37,643 nt of DNA from Bacteroidota bacterium (GTDB lineage: Bacteria; Bacteroidota; Ignavibacteria; Ignavibacteriales; Ignavibacteriaceae). The DNA lies in the NCBI GenBank assembly GCA_022564295.1, contig JADFLR010000029.1, positions 1 to 37,643 of the forward strand. The letters run 5' to 3'. Below the pieces are notes generated by a model. The model searched no databases. It saw only the letters and a program-made list of their open reading frames with translations, and was not told the origin of the DNA. How positions within the stretch are numbered: position 1 is the first letter of the stretch; the number at the start of each line of letters is the position of its first letter. The translations under genes were made by a program, and so were the position numbers. Positions 27,291-34,374 of the stretch are shown here, in pieces.

Positions 27291-28289
27291 TCATTGCTGA
27301 GGTAGAATCATTACTTTTTTTACATCGTCATCCCCTTTTTCGATTAATTTTATACCTCTTTCAAACTCAGATAAAGGCAATCTGTGAGAGATCAAATCAG
27401 ACACATCAATTTTTCCAGCTTCCAATAATGCTATAGCCTGATAAGAATTACGAACAGACGTAAATGATGAAAAAATTGTAAGTCCTTTTTGAAATAGTTT
27501 CATTCCTTCAAGCTTCAATTTTTGTTCTGCCGGAGGAACCCCGAATAAAAGTACTCCTCCACCGGTTCGCACTAAATCGATTGTTTGTTCCATCAAAGAA
27601 ATAACTCCGGTAGCATCAATGACCACATCAAAATTATCCTTATCAAAATCACTTATATTCTGGAAGATTTGATCAGCACCGTAATGTTCAGCTAAAGCAG
27701 CCCTGGATGTTATATTCTCTAAAACCGAAACATGGACCGCACCCTGCAACCGGACCATTTGCAGAAAGAGTATGCCAATCGGCCCGGCACCAAACACAAC
27801 TACACGGTCTCCGGGATTAATTTTTACCTTCTTCAGCCCATGCAATACACAGGATAAAGGTTCCATAAAAGCTGCATATTCATATTGTAACTTATCTATA
27901 TTGAATACTGATTTTTCAGGAACAACCACGAATTGGGCCATACCACCGGATTTTGTTACACCTATTGCTTGCCAGTTTTTACAATAATTTTGTCTGTTGT
28001 TAAGGCAATTATAACAATTATCACAGCTTATATTCGGTTCTACCGCAACCTTGCTTCCAATCTCAAATCGGCTAACACTCTCTCCGATTTTTTCTATAAC
28101 TCCGGAAAATTCATGCCCCGGAATTATAGGATACTGTGCTATATAATCACCACGCAGTATATGGATATCAGTACCACAAATACCGCTTGCCATTACTTTA
28201 ATTAAGACTTCATCTGCTTGTAACCTGGGTAGTTTTAAGTTAGCTAAAGTAATTTGATTAGGTTGTACGATTCTTATTGCCTTAAACAT
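27291..28289 (-). CDS. Zinc-dependent medium-chain sugar-alcohol/alcohol dehydrogenase
   Basis: This 332-residue cytoplasmic NAD(P)-dependent enzyme keeps all MDR landmarks. The catalytic zinc ligands are Cys38 (SGICGTD), His59 and Glu60 (PGHEFSG). The structural zinc is held by Cys89, Cys92, Cys95 and Cys103. The nucleotide-binding motif is VVVFGAGPIG, near residue 167. It resembles the sorbitol/threonine/galactitol dehydrogenase branch; the exact substrate is open. It lies downstream of galactokinase and upstream of the LacI gene, about 360 nt from each, so it may be a separate transcript. A polyol or a sugar such as galactose or mannitol would fit the context. Confidence 0.87.
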   Translation of the reverse strand: MFKAIRIVQPNQITLANLKLPRLQADEVLIKVMASGICGTDIHILRGDYIAQYPIIPGHEFSGVIEKIGESVSRFEIGSKVAVEPNISCDNCYNCLNNRQNYCKNWQAIGVTKSGGMAQFVVVPEKSVFNIDKLQYEYAAFMEPLSCVLHGLKKVKINPGDRVVVFGAGPIGILFLQMVRLQGAVHVSVLENITSRAALAEHYGADQIFQNISDFDKDNFDVVIDATGVISLMEQTIDLVRTGGGVLLFGVPPAEQKLKLEGMKLFQKGLTIFSSFTSVRNSYQAIALLEAGKIDVSDLISHRLPLSEFERGIKLIEKGDDDVKKVMILPQQ

Positions 28290-28342
28290 ATCCTTAATCT
28301 AAAAAGAGATAATAATTTATTAGCATTTTACTAACATAATAT

Positions 28343-28647
28343 TCAATTTATAAAAGTACGATTCTTCTCCAAATGTCTAATAACAACATCACTATCAATT
28401 GCTGTAATAAAATTAAGGAATTGTTGGTAGGAAATACAGAGGAAGGATTAATTTAATTTTGAGACTGGTTTAAAACACCAAAACTGGAATTTTTTCTGAC
28501 ACCAAGTAAACTAACATAAATAAAAAAACCGATATTTCTGCCAGGCAAAAAAGCATTTAATACATAAGCCTTATATTCTTTGTTACCTTTGTATAGATCA
28601 GAATTACTTCCAATATATCCGGCTTCGGTGGTAACCAGTAATTTCAA
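28343..28647 (-). pseudogene. Decayed galE-like relic downstream of galK
   Basis: Starting 5 nt after the galactokinase stop, the frame 28453-28647 reads MKLLVTTEAGYIGSN. This closely resembles the Rossmann start of UDP-glucose 4-epimerase and related sugar-nucleotide epimerases (MKxLVTGGAGYIGSH), but the first glycines of GGAGYIG are TE here. After 16 residues the similarity ends, and the frame stops after 64 codons. A second open stretch (28343-28447) has no start codon. I read this as a remnant of a galE-type gene plus unrelated sequence. A short functional protein cannot be excluded. Confidence 0.45.
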
Positions 28648-28652
28648 TTATT

Positions 28653-29942
28653 TTAACTCTTGGTATTAAAATAACTGTTTATGTAAATAGCACCTTCAGA
28701 GCGAATAGATAAAATATTTGCACTTCCTTTCACAAAAACCGATTCAATTAATTTTATATATCCTTCAACTAATTTAGCGGGCAGGTACACTTGAATTGTT
28801 CCGGCAAATCCTCCACCGTGAACACGGCATGCACCTTCTTTTATTTCTTCAATGTATCTTTCTGTAATAGCTAGTGCAAGTGAAACACCTTGTTCATAAA
28901 CCTCTTTCGGAGAATAAATATTCTGCAGCCATTTAAAAGAAGAATTACCCGATTGATTAACTAATTCTAAATACTTACTAAAATCATTATTTCTAAGTGC
29001 AGAAACCTGGTGAACAACTTTTTCATTTTCTTCTATAAAATGCATCGCTCTTAGAATAGCTCTATCACCTAATTCTGTTCTTAATTTTTTGCAGTTAGAG
29101 AGAAGATCATTCATAGAAATATCTCTGCAAAACTCTTTATTAAAAAATTTTGCTACAGATTTCATTTCATTGGGAATAGAGGCATAATCATCGGTTAAAT
29201 CTGTATGACTCCCCCCGGTATCAACCAAAATTATTTTATATCCTGTAGATTCAAAATCAAAATCCACTGTTTCTACTTTGGGAGTTTGCGGGTTTTCAAA
29301 ATCGATGCTTATTATACCTCCAATAGCAGATGCCATCTGATCCATTAATCCACAAGGTTTTCCGAAATAATTGTTTTCAGCATATTGCCCTGTTAGCGCA
29401 ATTTGCATTGATGAAATTTTATTCCAATTATAAAGTGAATTGAATATAGTTCCAATTAATACTTCGATGGATGCAGATGAACTTAATCCGGAACCCCTTA
29501 AAACTTCACTCGATACAAATGCATTAAATCCTCCAATTCCATAACCCAGTTCTGCAAACCGAAAAGCAATACCACGGATTAAAGCGTTAGTAGTTCCTTC
29601 ATCTTCTCTCTTTTTTTTCAGTTCATTAAGATTAACAAATAATGGTGTATCGTATCCTTCAGAATAGATTGTTACATCGTTACTATTATTATAATTACAT
29701 ACAGAAATTGTATCAAGATTAACGCTGGCTGCCAGAACACGCCCATGGTTATGATCAGTATGATTACCCCCTAACTCAGTACGTCCGGGTGAACTAAAAA
29801 AATGCAGATCATCATCTCCAAATTTTGCTAAGAATCTATCAATTAATATTTTGTATCGTTCGAATTGATAATTTAATAAACCCGGTTCTTCGCCATATAA
29901 AATTCTAAGGGCATTCTTTAGTTTACTCTCATTAAAAATCAT
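28653..29942 (-). CDS. galK: Galactokinase
   Basis: This 429-residue GHMP-family kinase makes galactose-1-phosphate from galactose and ATP in the cytoplasm. It shows the galactokinase signature SSPGRTELGGNHTDHNHG (about residues 49-66), the ATP loop LRGSGLSSSASIEVLIG (motif 2) and the late motif GACRVHGGGFAGTIQVYL. GKPCGLMDQMASA is the catalytic Asp/active-site segment. Length is slightly above the E. coli enzyme. No galT is visible in the window, and the galE-like start directly behind it is decayed, so the Leloir route is incomplete here. Substrates could include galactose released from galactomannan side chains. Confidence 0.93.
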   Translation of the reverse strand: MIFNESKLKNALRILYGEEPGLLNYQFERYKILIDRFLAKFGDDDLHFFSSPGRTELGGNHTDHNHGRVLAASVNLDTISVCNYNNSNDVTIYSEGYDTPLFVNLNELKKKREDEGTTNALIRGIAFRFAELGYGIGGFNAFVSSEVLRGSGLSSSASIEVLIGTIFNSLYNWNKISSMQIALTGQYAENNYFGKPCGLMDQMASAIGGIISIDFENPQTPKVETVDFDFESTGYKIILVDTGGSHTDLTDDYASIPNEMKSVAKFFNKEFCRDISMNDLLSNCKKLRTELGDRAILRAMHFIEENEKVVHQVSALRNNDFSKYLELVNQSGNSSFKWLQNIYSPKEVYEQGVSLALAITERYIEEIKEGACRVHGGGFAGTIQVYLPAKLVEGYIKLIESVFVKGSANILSIRSEGAIYINSYFNTKS

Positions 29943-30226
29943 CAGGTGTTCATATCAGAAATCAAAGATTTTCGTAAAGTCACTTTACAAAGTGCGATTT
30001 TGTTTTGAAATGGAGCTGGTGAATCCCGCTTTGCGGGAGACCTCCCAACAAGGTCGGGATGATTACAAATTGGTTGACCTTCTTCCATAATATTCTGATA
30101 TCAAACACTTTTTTTAATTATTGGTTAATAGTAAACTATTTTGTTCAATTTTCAAATAAAAAAATGTTATTAATCAAGAAGATGCTCAGAAAGTCTACAC
30201 TCTAATGCTCACCAAAATTATTAGTA
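29943..30226. repeat. Intergenic region with palindromic repeats
   Basis: This gap before galK has no gene. It contains cacttt/aaagtg (29981-29994) and a compound element at 30023-30060. In that element tcccgc (30024-30029) pairs with gcggga (30033-30038), gacct (30039-30043) with aggtc (30051-30055), and alternatively the outer atccc (30023-30027) with gggat (30056-30060). The rest is AT-rich without visible signals. Confidence 0.6.
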
Positions 30227-30240
30227 TTACTTCATCAACA

Positions 30241-30294
30241 CTTGTCCGCCGTAGTCCCGCCAGAGGTGGGCACGTTTAACGAAGGAGGACCAAC
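30241..30294. repeat. Palindromic element inserted in the 3' end of a T9SS gene
   Basis: The flanks ttacttcatcaaca (30227-30240) and ttcttagt (30295-30302) match the end of the neighbouring sorting-domain gene at 32464-32490, where only acatc separates them. Here 54 bp intervene, containing tccgccgtagtcccgcc and a degenerate opposite arm. The insertion supplies the present stop codon (30276-30278). Confidence 0.75.
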
Positions 30295-32426
30295 TTCTTA
30301 GTCTCAACAAAACTCTGTCCTGAGCCTGCCGAAGGAGAACCTGCCTGTATTCTGTAAAAGTAGATTCCGCTTGGTAAACTCTCTGCATACCAGGTTATCT
30401 CATAAGTGCCAGTTGTTTTTTGTTCGTCTACTAAAATTTCAATCTCATTACCGAGTATATCAAATACTTTAATTAGTACATTTGATGATTGTGGAACTGA
30501 GTATCTTATCTTAGTTGACGGGTTGAAAGGGTTGGGGAAATTTTGTGATAGTTTATACTTAGTTGGAATAACATCTATCTCTTTTTCTTCTACAAATGTA
30601 ACACCGCCATTTGTTGTTCTTAGAATTGTACCATCATCACCTACAGCCGTACCGTTATTTGTATCGGTAAAGCTGACACCATCCAACATTGAGGTTGTTC
30701 CGCTTGGTTGTGATACCCAGGTTATACCGGCGTCAGTAGTTCTTAAGATTGTTCCATTACTGCCTACGGCCGTACCGTTATCTGAATCAGTAAAGTTGAC
30801 ACCCCACAAACCACTTGTTGTTCCGCTTGATTGTGATTCCCAGGTTGTGCCTCCATTGGTTGTTCTTAAGATTGTTCCACTATGACCCGTAGCCGTACCG
30901 TTATCTGAATCGGTAAAGCTGACACCCTGCAATCCTTCTGTTGTTCCGCTTAATTGAGGTATCCAATTGTTTCCTCCGTCTGTCGTTCTGAGTATTATAC
31001 CATTAGCCCCCACAGCTGTGCCGTTATCTGAATCGGTGAAGCTAACACCTCTTAACCAGTCTGTTGTTCCGCTTGTTTGTAATACCCAAGTTGAACCTCC
31101 GTCAGTAGTTCTCAGTATTGTTCCATATTCACCCACCACGGTACCGTTTTCAGAATCGGTGAAGCTGATACCTATCAGCCGGCCATTTGTATAGATTAAT
31201 TGTGCTGCCCAGGTTGTTCCGCCGTTAGTAGTTCTTATTATTTTCCCACCAAGACTAACAGCAGTCCCATTATTTGCATCTGTAAAGCTGACACCCCTCC
31301 AACCACCAGCTGTTTTGCTTTGTTGCGGTGTCCAGGTTGTACCACCGTTAGTAGTCCTTAGGATTGTATTGCCATAGCCTACAACCGTACCGTTATCTGA
31401 ATCGGTAAAGCTGACACCAAATAACCTATGCGTCGTTACGTTTAATTGTGATATCCAAGTTGTTCCGCCGTTAGTTGTTCTTAGGATTGTTCCAACTTCT
31501 CCAACAGCAGTACCGTTATCTGAATCGGTGAAGTTGACACTATACAAAGCGATATATGTTTTTCCTATCGATTGTTGTAACCAGGTTTTACCGCCGTCAG
31601 TGGTTCTTAAGATTATATAATGAGATTCGCCACTATCACCACCCACAACTGTACCATTATCTGAATCGGTAAAGCTGACACCATACAACGGTATATAAGT
31701 TTCTCCGCCTGATTGTAATGACCAGGTTGTACCTCCGTTAGTAGTCCTTAGGATTGTATTGCCATAGCCCACAGCCGTACCATTATCTGAATCGGTAAAG
31801 CTGACACCATATAAAGGATTTGTTGTTCCGCTTATTTGTTGTATCCAGTTTGTACCTCCGTCTGTAGTTCTTAGGATTAATCCAACTTCATTAAAATAAT
31901 CGTCACCCACAGCAGTACCGTTAACTGAATCGGTGAAGCTAACACCCACCAAAGAGGCTGTTGTGCCGCTTGATTGTTGTGTCCAGGTTGTACCACCGTT
32001 CTTAGTGTTTAGGATTGTACCACCATCACCCACAGCAGTGCCGTTATCTGAATCGGTGAAGCTAACACCCCACAATCTCCCTGTTGTTCCGCTTGATTGT
32101 AATGTCCAGGTTGTACCGCCGTCGGTTGTTCTTATGACTGTTCCAGAACCACCAACAGCAGTTCCATTATTTACATCGGTAAAGCACACACCCAACAATC
32201 TCTCAGTTGTTCCACTTGTTTGTGATATCCAGTTTGTGCCGCCGTCAGTCGTTCTTAAGATTGTTCCATCATCGCCTACAGCCCAGCCTGTAGTTACATT
32301 TACAAAATCAACAGAACGAAGGTTGTTACCAGTTGGTAATGGATTCTGCAAAAACCAACCTTGCTGTGCAAGCGTAGTTAGTTGGAATAAAATAAACGCA
32401 ATAAAGAGTAAATATATTTTGTTCAT
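30276..32426 (-). CDS. Secreted YCF48/BNR-like repeat protein with T9SS sorting domain
   Basis: I prefer the ATG at 32424-32426 because MNKIYLLFIAFILFQLTTLAQQ is then a clean signal peptide; an upstream ATG (32438) and TTG (32441) are in frame. The protein then has 14 repeats of about 41 residues, consensus GVSFTDSDNGTAVGxxGTILRTTDGGTTW, ending near residue 610. This is the YCF48/sialidase Asp-box type that forms beta-propellers; 14 could make two seven-bladed rings. The sorting domain begins at LSQNFPNPFNPST and ends KKLVLLR. Its 3' end carries two palindromic insertions: 8 extra residues (SPSAGSGQ) and a new final codon and stop. The function is unknown; surface adhesion or binding is plausible. 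It does not belong to the glycan operon. Confidence 0.82.
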   Translation of the reverse strand: MNKIYLLFIAFILFQLTTLAQQGWFLQNPLPTGNNLRSVDFVNVTTGWAVGDDGTILRTTDGGTNWISQTSGTTERLLGVCFTDVNNGTAVGGSGTVIRTTDGGTTWTLQSSGTTGRLWGVSFTDSDNGTAVGDGGTILNTKNGGTTWTQQSSGTTASLVGVSFTDSVNGTAVGDDYFNEVGLILRTTDGGTNWIQQISGTTNPLYGVSFTDSDNGTAVGYGNTILRTTNGGTTWSLQSGGETYIPLYGVSFTDSDNGTVVGGDSGESHYIILRTTDGGKTWLQQSIGKTYIALYSVNFTDSDNGTAVGEVGTILRTTNGGTTWISQLNVTTHRLFGVSFTDSDNGTVVGYGNTILRTTNGGTTWTPQQSKTAGGWRGVSFTDANNGTAVSLGGKIIRTTNGGTTWAAQLIYTNGRLIGISFTDSENGTVVGEYGTILRTTDGGSTWVLQTSGTTDWLRGVSFTDSDNGTAVGANGIILRTTDGGNNWIPQLSGTTEGLQGVSFTDSDNGTATGHSGTILRTTNGGTTWESQSSGTTSGLWGVNFTDSDNGTAVGSNGTILRTTDAGITWVSQPSGTTSMLDGVSFTDTNNGTAVGDDGTILRTTNGGVTFVEEKEIDVIPTKYKLSQNFPNPFNPSTKIRYSVPQSSNVLIKVFDILGNEIEILVDEQKTTGTYEITWYAESLPSGIYFYRIQAGSPSAGSGQSFVETKKLVLLR
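30316..30339. repeat. 24-bp in-frame palindromic insertion in a sorting domain
   Basis: Against the sister gene's IQAGSFVQTKK this gene reads IQAGSPSAGSGQSFVETKK. The extra 24 bp (ccttcggcaggctcagg core on the minus strand) add eight small residues before the final strand. Confidence 0.7.
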
Positions 32427-32462
32427 AATATTTCCCATCAAAAATTACTTGTAAATTTTTTC

Positions 32463-33764
32463 TTACTTCATCAACAACATCTTCTTAGTTTGAACAAAGG
32501 AACCTGCCTGTATTCTGTAAAAGTATATTCCGCTTGGCAATGCCGTTGCTCCGCCCGTGGCGGAAAACTCAACTTTATACGTTCCAGCTTCTTTTTCTTC
32601 GTTTACTAACTGCGTCACACTTTCACCTAATGCGTTGTATATTACCAACTCAACTTGTGATTTTACCGGCAAGCTGTAGCTTATAGTTGTAACCGGGTTA
32701 AAGGGATTAGGGTAGTTTTGATGCAGAGCAAAATCCGTTGGTGCAAGGTTTGTTACTTCTACAACTTCACTAAATTCATAACTGCCGTCATAGTCTATTT
32801 GTTTTAATCTGTAGCTGAGTGATGTGGCTTGTATATCACTTATATTATCTATGTATTGATAGTTCTGTATTCCAGTTGTTGTACCGTGTCCTTCAACATA
32901 ACCTAATGTTACAAATTGTCTGTCTTCTATTCTTCTTTCAATTTCAAACATCTGGTTGTTTGTTTCAGTAGCTGTTGCCCAGTTAAGAACTACCTCGCCG
33001 GAATTGTTTACCTTTGCTGTTAATGAGGTCAGTTCGACAGGTATAAGCTCTTCTTCATATATTTTTATATTGGTGACGCCAAAGTTATCTCCTAGAAATG
33101 ACCAATCAACTTGAAAAGCACAAAACTTATAATCGCCAACACCAGGAGTGAATAAAAAGGATTCTCCAATATCATAATACCCAAACTTTGTTCCGCCTTT
33201 ATCAACATACATAACGAATATTCCTTGCATAGGCATTTGTGGACTGCCGCTTATCTCAACTCGGTATGAATGGTCTGATTGGAATTCACCAAGAATTAGA
33301 AACTGCGTTAAGTTGTCCAACAGAATTGCATCTGAACCTTGCATAATAAATTCCCTGCCATCTGAAAAATCAACTCTTATACTTCCTGCGTTGCCTGCCA
33401 ATGTCATCCAATCCACAAGAAACGATGCGAATTTATAACTACTATTTCCACCAGGCCCTGGTTGAAAAAAAAGAGTGTCACCCGAAGGAATATAGGAAAA
33501 TTTATGATTACTGCCTGCTGTGCTGTTATCAATGTACATAGCAAATGCCCCCTGAATATCCATATTCGTATTACCTGTAGCGGCTGCAGCATTCATTCCA
33601 CTTGGAAACTGACCAATAATCGTTGTGTAATCATCAAGTAGTATGCACTCACTGGCTTGAAGATAATAATCATACAAAGGTGTTTGCGCTTGATTGAGAT
33701 GTGGGAGTAAGATCAAGTAGGTAAGGTAAATCCACACGGATTTTAAAATGTAATACTTTTTCAT
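32463..33764 (-). CDS. Secreted T9SS protein with two related beta-rich modules
   Basis: This 433-residue protein has a signal peptide (1-26, ending LNQAQ). Two similar modules follow: ECILLDDYTTIIGQF..DIQGAFAMYIDN..YKFASFLVDW and DAILLDNLTQFLILGEF..PMQGIFVMYVDK..YKFCAFQVDW, an internal duplication of about 100 residues. Next comes the linker common in T9SS proteins, VELTSLTAKVNNSGEVVLNWATATETNNQMFEIER, and a sorting domain (LHQNYPNPFNPVT, ending KKMLLMK). I do not recognise the modules. A ribosome site (AGGAG) precedes the ATG. A 12-bp in-frame insertion makes the palindrome tccgcccgtggcgga (32550-32564) inside the sorting domain. Confidence 0.8.
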   Translation of the reverse strand: MKKYYILKSVWIYLTYLILLPHLNQAQTPLYDYYLQASECILLDDYTTIIGQFPSGMNAAAATGNTNMDIQGAFAMYIDNSTAGSNHKFSYIPSGDTLFFQPGPGGNSSYKFASFLVDWMTLAGNAGSIRVDFSDGREFIMQGSDAILLDNLTQFLILGEFQSDHSYRVEISGSPQMPMQGIFVMYVDKGGTKFGYYDIGESFLFTPGVGDYKFCAFQVDWSFLGDNFGVTNIKIYEEELIPVELTSLTAKVNNSGEVVLNWATATETNNQMFEIERRIEDRQFVTLGYVEGHGTTTGIQNYQYIDNISDIQATSLSYRLKQIDYDGSYEFSEVVEVTNLAPTDFALHQNYPNPFNPVTTISYSLPVKSQVELVIYNALGESVTQLVNEEKEAGTYKVEFSATGGATALPSGIYFYRIQAGSFVQTKKMLLMK

Positions 33765-34088
33765 ATTGGCGCTCCTAATTAATGAAATGTATATTGTACA
33801 CCAGTTAATTATGTCAGATTGTTGCTCTGCAGCTAAACGAATTTAAATAGGTAGCTTCCCTTGCTCTACATACAACCTTATTCTTCAGGAAGTCCCCATA
33901 TATGTAATCCTCACAATTAACCTAACAATTCAATAGACTACAATCAATTAAAAATATTCTTTCTCCAGATAAACTCATTTAAGTAATCTCTTATTAATAC
34001 ACTTCAAGTATATTATACAATGAATTTCAGCGTTTGCGGAAATTCACGAAAATTAAATTTTAATCTCATCTATTTTATTAAGTAAAGA
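33765..34088. other. Intergenic stretch with one inverted repeat
   Basis: The gap carries the upstream region of the 33764 gene. The only structure I see is an 8-bp inverted repeat, tgaatttc (34021-34028) with gaaattca (34039-34046), around agcgtttgcg. It could bind a regulator. No gene or clear promoter is visible. Confidence 0.4.
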
Positions 34089-34302
34089 TTATTTCAATAG
34101 AACCATCTTCTTGATTTCAAGAAAATAAACTGCCCCGCTGTTAACGGGATAAACCTGTATTTTGTAAAAGTATATTCCACTTGGTAATGCCGTTGCGTTA
34201 AACTCAACTTTATAATTTCCAGCAACAATATTTTCGTTTATAAGTATGGAAGTTTCTAACCAACCCCAGCTAATAACCCTAATTGCTCTTGCATCAAATC
34301 AA
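34089..34302 (-). pseudogene. Startless remnant of a T9SS sorting domain
   Basis: In frame to the TAA at 34089-34091 the sequence reads LINENIVAGNYKVEFNATALPSGIYFYKIQ and then EIKKMVLLK, the last half of a sorting domain. The frame is open for about 70 codons up to a stop near 34303, but it has no start codon, and upstream of LINEN the sequence no longer resembles a sorting domain. A palindrome-containing insertion (ccccgctgttaacggg) adds about seven residues at the position where the 30276 gene has its insertion. This is a truncated gene or a cassette left by recombination. Confidence 0.75.
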
Positions 34303-34311
34303 AATCGAGTG

Positions 34312-34351
34312 GAAATAAAAAACCCCCACCAACTTTCATTGATAGGGGGTT
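34312..34351 (-). terminator. Intrinsic terminator after the FG-GAP protein gene
   Basis: On the minus strand aaccccc (complement of 34345-34351) pairs with gggggtt (complement of 34321-34327). A T-rich tract follows (34312-34320). It lies 23 nt after the stop codon of the gene at 34375. Confidence 0.85.
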
Positions 34352-34374
34352 AAAATAATAGATGTATTGGTGGT

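Noticed and set aside
30600..32400. CRISPR-like regular repeats of about 123 bp
   Set aside because: The repeats encode protein in one frame, have no unique spacers of constant length and no cas genes nearby.
30406..32454. Long plus-strand open frames opposite the repeat protein (for example 30406-30885 and 31933-32454)
   Set aside because: They are antisense shadows of the 14 coding repeats, rich in VVPL-type repeats, with no ribosome site or domain.
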